In this document: piece after piece, positions 1 through 5,650 of the stretch | Numbering within the stretch: the stretch's first letter is position 1 | Layout of the letters: each line of letters opens with the position of its first letter | Origin: Acidimicrobiia bacterium UBA6912 | Lineage (GTDB): Bacteria; Actinomycetota; Acidimicrobiia; Spongiisociales; UBA5794 | NCBI GenBank assembly: GCA_002450985.1 | Contig: DKBA01000288.1 | Span: 6,998-12,647 of the forward strand | DNA: 5,650 nucleotides | Reading direction: 5' to 3' | Position numbers and translations under genes: made by a program | The notes under the pieces: generated by a model | What the model was told of the DNA's origin: nothing | Databases searched by the model: none | Seen by the model: the letters and a program-made list of their open reading frames with translations, nothing else

Positions 1-22
1 CGGCGATCAGCGCACGGCGCAT
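1..22 (-). CDS. 5' end of a divergent leftward gene (only the first 7 codons in the window)
   Basis: Reading leftward from the ATG at 22-20, the codons give M-R-R-A-L-I-A and then run off the window without a stop. The main support is a strong Shine-Dalgarno sequence, AGGGAGG, at 37-31 on the minus strand, 8 nt before the ATG. The start Met-Arg-Arg followed by small hydrophobic residues resembles the beginning of a signal peptide or membrane anchor, but seven residues cannot establish this. The gene would be transcribed away from the site-2 protease gene. Its function cannot be judged from this window. Confidence 0.5.
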
Positions 23-156
23 TCGGGGGACCTCCCTGTGGCTCTCCTGTCCCTACTATGCCACAGCGTCTCGATAGCCGCCGGGGCGGCGCAACCGCAG
101 TGCGTGCCCTCCGGCCGGTCGCGGAGCTCGCGGACCCCGGCGGGTACGCTTGGCCC
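23..156. other. Intergenic region between divergent genes
   Basis: This short spacer separates the leftward gene at the edge from the protease gene, if the latter starts at GTG 157. It holds the leftward Shine-Dalgarno sequence (31-37). A weak -10-like TACTAT lies at 54-59 on the plus strand with no convincing -35 element. I see no clear operator or terminator. If the protease instead starts at ATG 58, most of this stretch would be coding. Confidence 0.4.
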
Positions 157-1197
157 GTGCTTCGATTCTCCCTGGGCGACATCCCCGTCAAGGTCCACTT
201 CTCGTTCCTCGTCATCGCGATCCTGGCGCCCTCGAGCCGGGCCATCGACATCGTGGCGTGGGTGCTCGTCGTGTTCCTCGCCGTGCTGCTCCACGAGGTC
301 GGGCATGCGCTTACGGCGCGCCACTACGGGGCCACGCCGGTGTCGATCACGCTGTTCGCGCTCGGCGGCGTGACCGTGTACCCGGCGATCGAGGAGCTGA
401 CCCCGGGCAAGCGTTTTGTCATCTCGGCCATGGGCTCGGTGGTCGGCATCGTCACCGGCGGCGTCATCGGGCTGCTGTGGCTGGCCGGGCTGTTCGACGC
501 GGCCACCCGCGTCGTCCGCGTCGCTGCGCTCAGCTACATCTGGGCGAGTCTCGGGTGGGGTGTGCTCAATTGGATCCCGATTCGCCCCCTCGACGGCGGG
601 GCCATGCTGACGAGCGCCCTCGAGATCGTCATGCCGCAACGGGCCGTTCCCGTGGCCAAGGCCGTGTCCGCGGTGTTCGGCATCGGCGCCGCCGCCCTGC
701 TGTGGTACTGGGGCCAGACCTTCGGGGCGTTCTTCGTGCTCCTCATCACGGCGATGGGGCTCAGCTCGGGAGGCGCCGAGCGGCAGGCCGCCGCAAGCCC
801 GGGCGGTCCAGACGAGTCTGCGCGACGCGAGATGACGGATGTCGACCTCCGTCGTATGGCCGCGATGCGGGCCCTCATGGAGGACTACGGGTTGCCGACC
901 AACGTGGCGGCCAGAGCGGCCCTTGCGCTGCACCCACTGGATGACGTTCCCGTGCCGTCGAGCGTGTTCGAGGAGAAGGTTCGCGAAGCCTCTTCGCAGC
1001 TCGCCGAGGCGCTGGGTCGAACCGGTCCCAGGGTCGACGTCATCGACGAGTTGGTGACTCGAACCTTGACGTCGTACAAGAACCTCGCCGCCGCAACAGG
1101 CGACGTCTACTACGAACGTCGATTCGATCGGGCACTGAGCGGGAACGGGTCCGTTCCCGAACGGCCTCCGCACCCCGATCCGCCCTTCCCGATCTGA
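157..1197 (+). CDS. Site-2 protease family (M50) membrane metalloprotease
   Basis: This is a predicted zinc metalloprotease that cuts substrates within the membrane. Numbering from GTG 157 (346 aa), the zinc motif H46-E-V-G-H50 sits inside a hydrophobic segment. A family-type F-A-L-G-G motif is at 67-71, and the third zinc ligand lies in N138-x-x-P-x-x-x-L-D-G-G148, with D146 as the ligand. Hydrophobic segments lie at about 13-25, 30-54, 87-113, 119-142 and 163-202. The last 140 residues or so are hydrophilic, with no CBS or PDZ domain that I recognise. The frame is open back to ATG 58, but that start has no Shine-Dalgarno. M50 proteins usually begin close to the L-R-F-x-x-G-x-I-P-V-x-V-H motif, which fits GTG 157. 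The stop codon overlaps the start of the NuoF-like gene by one base, implying co-transcription and translational coupling. The family is firm; the substrate is unknown. Confidence 0.88.
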   Translation: MLRFSLGDIPVKVHFSFLVIAILAPSSRAIDIVAWVLVVFLAVLLHEVGHALTARHYGATPVSITLFALGGVTVYPAIEELTPGKRFVISAMGSVVGIVTGGVIGLLWLAGLFDAATRVVRVAALSYIWASLGWGVLNWIPIRPLDGGAMLTSALEIVMPQRAVPVAKAVSAVFGIGAAALLWYWGQTFGAFFVLLITAMGLSSGGAERQAAASPGGPDESARREMTDVDLRRMAAMRALMEDYGLPTNVAARAALALHPLDDVPVPSSVFEEKVREASSQLAEALGRTGPRVDVIDELVTRTLTSYKNLAAATGDVYYERRFDRALSGNGSVPERPPHPDPPFPI

Positions 1198-2528
1198 TGG
1201 CGATCGCAGCCGAGCCGCGCCGCATTCTCCTCGCCCGGGGCGAGGTGAGCGATCTCGACGCCTACACGGCCTCGGGGGGCGGTCGCGGTCTCGCCCGCGC
1301 CGCCGAGATCGGCCCGCAGGCCGTCATCGCCGAGGTGCGAGCTTCCGGGCTGCGGGGTCGAGGTGGCGCCGGCTTCCCCACGGGCATCAAGTGGGCCGGC
1401 GCTACGGCATCCGACGCATCGCGCCGCTACCTCGTGTGCAACGCCGCCGAGGGCGAGCCCGGTACATACAAGGATCGCTGGCTCATCCGCAACGACCCGT
1501 ACCAACTGCTCGAGGGCATTGCGATCGCCGCCTCCGCGATAGGAGCGGAGCGGGCCTTCATCGGCATCAAGCGGTCGTTCCGCGACGAGGTGATCGCGCT
1601 GGAGCGGGCAGCTGCCGAGATGGCGGAGGCGGGACTCGCCGGCACCGTGCCCGTCGACCTCGTCGAGGGACCCGACGACTACCTGTTCGGCGAGGAGAAG
1701 GGCCTCCTGGAGGTGATCGAGGGGCGCGACCCGTTGCCGCGCCTGTATCCGCCGTACGTGCAGGGCCTGTTCGAGACGCCCGACGGCGCGCAGCAGCCGG
1801 CGGTGGTGAACAACGTGGAGACCCTGTCGAACATCCCGCACATCATCGCCAACGGGGCCGAGTGGTTTCGATCCCACGGGACCGACAAGAGTCCGGGCAC
1901 GATGGTGTTCACGGTGTGTGGCGATGTTGCCCGGGAGTCGGTGGTGGAGCTCGAGATGGGAACGCCGCTGTCGTTCCTCGTCCACGTCACGGGCGGGGGA
2001 CCGCACCCGGGCAGGCACATTCGTATGGCGCTTCCGGGAGTCTCGAACGCGCCGGTGCCCGCCGGCCGGTTGGAGGTGCCGCTCTCGTACGAGGGTCTCG
2101 AGGCCGTTGGGTCGGGACTGGGCTCCGGCGGGTTCATCGTGTTCGACGATTCGGCCTGCATCGCCCGGATCGGAGCTGCGTTCAGCGCCTTCCTCTTCCG
2201 TGGTTCGTGCGGGCAGTGTCCGCCGTGCAAGCTCGGGACGGAGGCCCTCACCGTCGCTTTCACCCGGCTGGCCAGGGGTGGCGGCTCGGCCGGCGACCTC
2301 GAGGACGCTGCTGCGTGGCTCATTCGGGTGACCGACGCCAACAGGTGCGGTCTGGGTGCGGGTCAGCGAGCATTCGCGGAGGGGCTGCTCAGGGAGTTCG
2401 GCGAGGATCTCGTCGCCCACGCCGGGGGAGCCCCGTGTTCCTCGACTCGACGGGTGGTCGTCCCGGTCCTCGAACGACTCGAAGGGGACCGCTTCGTCTA
2501 CCGCGAGCCCGACCCCGAGGCCGGCTGA
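1197..2528 (+). CDS. Stand-alone NuoF-like FMN/[4Fe-4S] oxidoreductase subunit
   Basis: The 443-aa protein is homologous along its length to the 51-kDa flavoprotein of complex I (NuoF/Nqo1, about 440 aa) and to the matching subunits of NAD-linked hydrogenases and formate dehydrogenases. The glycine-rich FMN loop starts at G51-L-R-G-R-G-G-A-G-F60. N82-A-A-E-G-E-P-G-T90 and G165-E-E167 match nucleotide-site motifs. An SLBB-like region spans about 234-290. The cluster cysteines are C338, C341 and C344 in S-C-G-Q-C-P-P-C-K plus C384, so one [4Fe-4S] cluster is expected. The ATG overlaps the protease stop (TGATG) and has no Shine-Dalgarno, so translation is probably coupled. No nuoE or other complex I gene is nearby, so it is unlikely to be part of the main complex I operon. 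Two NADH-contact positions differ from Nqo1 (G68 and Y184), so the electron donor is uncertain. Family assignment is firm; physiological role is not known. Confidence 0.85.
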   Translation: MAIAAEPRRILLARGEVSDLDAYTASGGGRGLARAAEIGPQAVIAEVRASGLRGRGGAGFPTGIKWAGATASDASRRYLVCNAAEGEPGTYKDRWLIRNDPYQLLEGIAIAASAIGAERAFIGIKRSFRDEVIALERAAAEMAEAGLAGTVPVDLVEGPDDYLFGEEKGLLEVIEGRDPLPRLYPPYVQGLFETPDGAQQPAVVNNVETLSNIPHIIANGAEWFRSHGTDKSPGTMVFTVCGDVARESVVELEMGTPLSFLVHVTGGGPHPGRHIRMALPGVSNAPVPAGRLEVPLSYEGLEAVGSGLGSGGFIVFDDSACIARIGAAFSAFLFRGSCGQCPPCKLGTEALTVAFTRLARGGGSAGDLEDAAAWLIRVTDANRCGLGAGQRAFAEGLLREFGEDLVAHAGGAPCSSTRRVVVPVLERLEGDRFVYREPDPEAG

Positions 2529-2850
2529 CCGGGCCTCGGCGGTCGCGGGGCGAGGGCGTCGAGCAGCACGCCGACGACATGTCCTTGCTCCACGGGGTGG
2601 CGCATCGGGCCTTCGGGGTGCACCACGTAGTGATTGCGGCGACCGACCCGTCTCCGTTCGAGATACCCCGCCGCCTCGAGATCCGAGACGAGACTGTGGA
2701 TGGCCCGCTCCGTGATGCCGACCTCCGCCGCCAGGTCCCGCATCCGCACCTCCGGGTCTCTGGCGAGGCAGATGAGGACATGGCTGTGGTTGGTGAGGAA
2801 CGTCCAGCGCGCCTCGCCAGGCGCCTGATCCGTATGCCGGGCCGCCGCGG

Positions 2851-2854
<4 letters not shown>
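2498..2854 (-). CDS. Small winged helix-turn-helix transcriptional regulator (MarR/ArsR-like fold)
   Basis: This 118-aa protein is probably a dimeric DNA-binding regulator. Residues 18-31 look like a first helix leading into the domain. The helix-turn-helix lies at about 38-63 (M-R-D-L-A-A-E-V-G-I-T-E-R-A-I-H-S-L), followed by D-L-E-A-A-G-Y-L-E-R and a basic wing R-R-V-G-R-R-N-H-Y at 67-76. A helix at about 87-101 could serve dimerisation, and the tail is a proline/glycine/serine-rich low-complexity stretch. No metal- or ligand-binding motif is evident. The ATG shares four bases (ATGA) with the stop of the isocitrate dehydrogenase gene, so the two are co-transcribed and probably coupled. The frame stays open further upstream, but that part is antisense-like sequence inside icd. 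The likely target is the palindrome upstream of icd; that link is inference from context. Confidence 0.82.
2515..2539. terminator. Inverted repeat across the NuoF-like stop codon, possible bidirectional terminator
   Basis: CCGAGGCC (2515-2522) and GGCCTCGG (2532-2539) are perfect 8-bp arms around a 9-nt centre. Two further G-C pairs could form inside with one bulged G. The NuoF-like TGA (2526-2528) lies in the loop, and the regulator gene ends nearby at 2498. The site is right for a terminator serving both convergent units. There is no T-run on either side, so it would be a U-less GC hairpin at best. Confidence 0.4.
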
Positions 2855-4335
<1,481 letters not shown>

Positions 4336-4368
4336 GCGGGTCCCCTTTCTCATGAGGGAAGGATCAAT

Positions 4369-4399
4369 CATGTAGTATATTACATGAACTCTACTACAT
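4369..4399. promoter_or_regulatory. AT-rich palindromic operator at the icd promoter
   Basis: The 18-mer CATGTAGTATATTACATG (4369-4386) is a near-perfect palindrome, matching its own reverse complement at 16 of 18 bases. Three ATGTARTA half-sites can be counted: plus strand 4370-4377, minus strand 4385-4378 and minus strand 4399-4392. The two minus-strand copies are 14 bp apart. A -10-like TATACT for icd lies inside the palindrome (minus strand 4379-4374), with no clear -35 element at the usual distance. The stretch is strikingly AT-rich against its surroundings. A bound protein would cover the icd promoter. The natural candidate is the winged-helix regulator encoded just after icd, which is an inference. 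Confidence 0.65.
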
Positions 4400-4459
4400 A
4401 CGTGAGAGATCTGAACACCGACGACGGTTCGTGACCGCCGACGGCGCCTGGCTGCGGCG

Positions 4460-4489
4460 TTGCCGGTTGGTCGGAGCGCCGGGTATACT
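4460..4489 (+). promoter_or_regulatory. Probable SigA/sigma-70-type promoter of the str operon
   Basis: A -35-like TTGCCG at 4460-4465 and a -10 TATACT at 4484-4489 are separated by 18 bp. The -10 matches the TATAAT consensus at 5 of 6 bases and the -35 matches TTGACA at 4 of 6. It is the best promoter pair in this GC-rich region and points at rpsL. Transcription would begin near 4496, giving a leader of about 180 nt. Confidence 0.6.
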
Positions 4490-4570
4490 GCGGCCAGATC
4501 TTCCCGATCGAGTTCCCGCTTACCCGGAGGCGCCCTGCGCTGTTGTGAGCGGAGTGACTCCCGCCGGGCT

Positions 4571-4594
4571 CGGCGTAGCCGCGTGGCTGCGCCG
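4571..4594 (+). promoter_or_regulatory. Strong hairpin in the rpsL leader
   Basis: CGGCGTAGCC (4571-4580) pairs with GGCTGCGCCG (4585-4594) around a GCGT tetraloop. This gives ten base pairs, one of them a G-U wobble. The hairpin is followed by GCCTTTGTG, too weak a T-run for a normal intrinsic terminator. A second, shorter hairpin, GGCGCC/GGTGCC (4639-4644 with 4650-4655), stands just before the Shine-Dalgarno. The first could act as an attenuator or a leader protein-binding site; either is speculative. Confidence 0.35.
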
Positions 4595-4675
4595 GCCTTT
4601 GTGCGTCACCGGGACAATCGAGACAGCACACGCCGCCCGGCGCCCGGGTGGTGCCACCGAGTAGAGGGACGCCAC

Positions 4676-5047
4676 GTGCCGACCGTACAGCAACTGGTCC
4701 GCAAGGGTCGCAATCCGAAGCCGAAGAAGACGAAGACGCTGGGTCTCGCCGGGTCGCCGCAGCGACGTGGCGTCTGCACGCGGGTGTACACCGTCACCCC
4801 GAAGAAGCCCAACTCGGCGTTGCGGAAGGTGGCCCGTGTTCGCCTGACGTCACAGATCGAGGTCACGGCCTACATCCCCGGAGAAGGCCACAACCTCCAG
4901 GAGCACTCGATCGTGCTCGTCCGCGGCGGTCGGGTGAAGGACCTCCCGGGCGTGCGGTACAAGGTGATCCGCGGGGCCCTCGACGCCGCAGGCGTCAGCG
5001 GTCGCAAGCAGTCCCGCTCCCGCTACGGCACGAAGAAGGAGTCCTGA
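4676..5047 (+). CDS. rpsL: 30S ribosomal protein S12
   Basis: S12 sits at the decoding centre of the 30S subunit and helps control codon-anticodon accuracy. The 123-aa protein matches the family end to end. It has the N-terminal P-T-V-Q-Q-L-V-R-K, then R-G-V-C-T-R-V-Y-T, T41-P-K-K-P-N-S-A-L-R-K, G-E-G-H-N-L-Q-E-H-S and R-G-G-R-V-K88-D-L-P-G-V-R-Y. Both lysines where streptomycin-resistance mutations commonly arise (K43 and K88, Met counted) are wild type. D89 is the position methylthiolated in E. coli S12. The frame is open upstream to 4460, but homology begins exactly at GTG 4676, and AGAGGGA (4663-4669) stands 6 nt before it. It is the first gene of the str operon, and rpsG follows after 3 nt. 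Confidence 0.98.
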   Translation: MPTVQQLVRKGRNPKPKKTKTLGLAGSPQRRGVCTRVYTVTPKKPNSALRKVARVRLTSQIEVTAYIPGEGHNLQEHSIVLVRGGRVKDLPGVRYKVIRGALDAAGVSGRKQSRSRYGTKKES

Positions 5048-5050
5048 TCG

Positions 5051-5518
5051 ATGCGACGCGCACCCGCTGAAGTCCGCAAGCTCGAGCCGGATCCCGTCTA
5101 CCGGAGCGTGCTCGTCAGCCAGGTGATCAACAAGGTCCTGTGGCGTGGCAAGAAGGGCGCCGCCCGCCGCATCGTCTACGGGGCGCTCGAGATCGTCGAC
5201 AAGCGCACCGGCGGTGACCCGCTGGCGACGCTCAAGAAGGCCGTCGACAACATCCGCCCGGCGGTCGAGGTTCGTTCCCGCCGCGTCGGCGGGTCGTCGT
5301 ACCAGGTGCCGATGGAGGTGCGTCCTCGCCGGGCACAGACCCTCGCCGTGCGCTGGCTGGTGGAGTTCGCCAGGCGGCGCAAGGAGAACACCATGGCCGA
5401 GCGTCTCGCCAACGAGATCCTCGACGCCGCCAACCGTACCGGCGCTGCAGTGAAGCGCAGGGAAGACGTCCACAAGATGGCCGAGTCCAACAAGGCGTTC
5501 GCCCACTACCGCTGGTAG
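5051..5518 (+). CDS. rpsG: 30S ribosomal protein S7
   Basis: S7 nucleates assembly of the 30S head by binding the 3' domain of 16S rRNA and lines the E site. The protein has 155 aa, the usual bacterial length. Family blocks are intact: D14-P-V-Y-R-S near the start, V-R-S-R-R-V-G-G-S-S-Y-Q-V-P (the rRNA-binding beta-hairpin, about 74-87), and the C-terminal K-R-R-E-D-V-H-K-M-A-E-S-N-K-A-F-A-H-Y-R-W. The start codon is 3 nt after the rpsL stop. Its Shine-Dalgarno AAGGAG (5036-5041) is encoded within the last codons of rpsL (Lys-Lys-Glu-Ser), so translation of the two genes is probably linked. In E. coli, S7 represses its own operon at the rpsL-rpsG junction; a 3-nt junction here leaves little room for a similar structure. 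Confidence 0.98.
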   Translation: MRRAPAEVRKLEPDPVYRSVLVSQVINKVLWRGKKGAARRIVYGALEIVDKRTGGDPLATLKKAVDNIRPAVEVRSRRVGGSSYQVPMEVRPRRAQTLAVRWLVEFARRRKENTMAERLANEILDAANRTGAAVKRREDVHKMAESNKAFAHYRW

Positions 5519-5537
5519 ACCAATCGCTGGTCGGTAG
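5506..5537 (+). promoter_or_regulatory. Overlapping small hairpins at the rpsG end and rpsG-fusA spacer
   Basis: CTACC (5506-5510) can pair with GGTAG at 5514-5518, across the rpsG stop, or with GGTAG at 5533-5537. In the second fold GACCA (5518-5522) also pairs with TGGTC (5528-5532). The two folds exclude each other. The stems are only 5 bp each, so the structure is marginal. It lies at the start of the 61-nt spacer before fusA. Confidence 0.2.
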
Positions 5538-5579
5538 CGCCCCGACCCCTCCACGACCCCGACTCCAGAAGAGATTCAC

Positions 5580-5650
5580 ATGGCACGCAGTATCAAGCTC
5601 GATCGCATCCGCAACATAGGGATCATGGCCCACATCGACGCGGGCAAGAC
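5580..5650 (+). CDS. fusA: Elongation factor G, N-terminal fragment cut by the window edge
   Basis: EF-G is the GTPase that drives translocation of tRNA and mRNA on the ribosome. Only the first 23 codons and two bases are in view: M-A-R-S-I-K-L-D-R-I-R-N-I-G-I-M-A-H-I-D, then A-G-K-(T). The P-loop (G1) motif A-H-I-D-A-G-K-T is the form typical of EF-G, rather than G-H-V-D-H-G-K-T of EF-Tu. Order also supports this: fusA follows rpsL-rpsG in the str operon of most bacteria, usually with tuf after it. A modest Shine-Dalgarno, AGAAGAG (5567-5573), precedes the ATG by 6 nt. The gene continues beyond the window and is not broken. Confidence 0.93.
   Translation, partial: MARSIKLDRIRNIGIMAHIDAGK

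Larger units (their letters stand above)
4336..4675. other. Intergenic region of about 340 bp between divergent icd and rpsL
   Basis: From left to right the region holds the icd Shine-Dalgarno (4341-4350), the palindromic operator and icd promoter area (4369-4399), a stretch with no recognisable signal (about 4400-4459), a SigA-like rpsL promoter (4460-4489) and a GC-rich transcribed leader up to the rpsL Shine-Dalgarno (AGAGGGA, 4663-4669). Open frames here on both strands are short and lack ribosome binding sites or recognisable protein content. I therefore treat the whole stretch as non-coding regulatory DNA. Confidence 0.7.

Noticed and set aside
58..156. 33-residue N-terminal extension of the protease from ATG 58
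   Set aside because: It is not clearly excluded, but there is no Shine-Dalgarno and the added residues are unlike family N-termini. GTG 157 sits just before the usual first motif.
7..1173. Long open frame on the minus strand opposite the protease gene
   Set aside because: Its translation is arginine/glycine/histidine-rich with no domain, as expected opposite a GC-rich coding gene. The plus strand encodes a clear M50 protease.
1110..2420. Long open frame on the minus strand opposite the NuoF-like gene
   Set aside because: There is no recognisable motif or convincing start, and the plus-strand frame has full-length homology to NuoF.
4336..4371. Earlier in-frame start for icd at ATG 4371, adding 12 residues
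   Set aside because: It lies inside the palindrome and promoter area and has no Shine-Dalgarno, while ATG 4335 has a good one 5 nt upstream.
4551..4561. GGAGTGACTCC, a small odd palindrome in the rpsL leader
   Set aside because: It has only 5-bp arms around one base. This is expected by chance in GC-rich DNA and has no further support.
4380..4664. Short open frames on both strands in the icd-rpsL spacer
   Set aside because: They have no Shine-Dalgarno and no recognisable content, and they overlap the promoter and leader signals.
4460..4675. 72-residue upstream extension of rpsL
   Set aside because: The S12 family begins at the GTG at 4676, and the extension would run through the promoter. 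It is arginine-rich noise.

Overview
The window is GC-rich bacterial chromosome with dense, tightly packed genes, GTG as well as ATG starts and short overlaps between cistrons. An actinobacterial-type str operon (rpsL-rpsG-fusA) at the right end fits Actinomycetota. A deep-branching class such as Acidimicrobiia is possible, but I infer that from general gene style only and have run no search.

Layout, left to right. (1) Positions 1-22 hold only the first codons of a leftward gene with a very good ribosome binding site. (2) A rightward two-gene unit follows: a membrane-embedded site-2 (M50) metalloprotease, then a stand-alone NuoF-like FMN/iron-sulfur protein. The stop and start codons of the two overlap by one base (TGATG). 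(3) A leftward two-gene unit converges on it: a Thermus-type isocitrate dehydrogenase, then a small winged-helix regulator joined to it by an ATGA overlap. The regulator and NuoF-like genes overlap tail-to-tail by 31 bp, with an inverted repeat across the junction. (4) An intergenic region of about 340 bp separates the isocitrate dehydrogenase gene from rpsL. It carries an AT-rich palindromic operator at the icd promoter, a probable SigA-type promoter for rpsL and a leader of about 180 nt containing hairpins. (5) The str operon runs rightward: rpsL, rpsG and the first 23 codons of fusA (EF-G), cut by the window edge.

How the genes may work together. The str operon supplies translation proteins. 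The icd-regulator pair looks like a self-contained regulated TCA-cycle unit: the regulator probably binds the palindrome upstream of icd and so controls its own operon. The isocitrate dehydrogenase carries Asp-Ile-Ala at the positions that set coenzyme choice, which predicts NAD+ rather than NADP+ use. The protease/NuoF-like pair is the least explained part. The flavoprotein keeps its FMN loop and its four cluster cysteines but differs from complex I at two NADH-contact positions, and no NuoE partner is in view. No mobile element, CRISPR array, tRNA or rRNA was seen.
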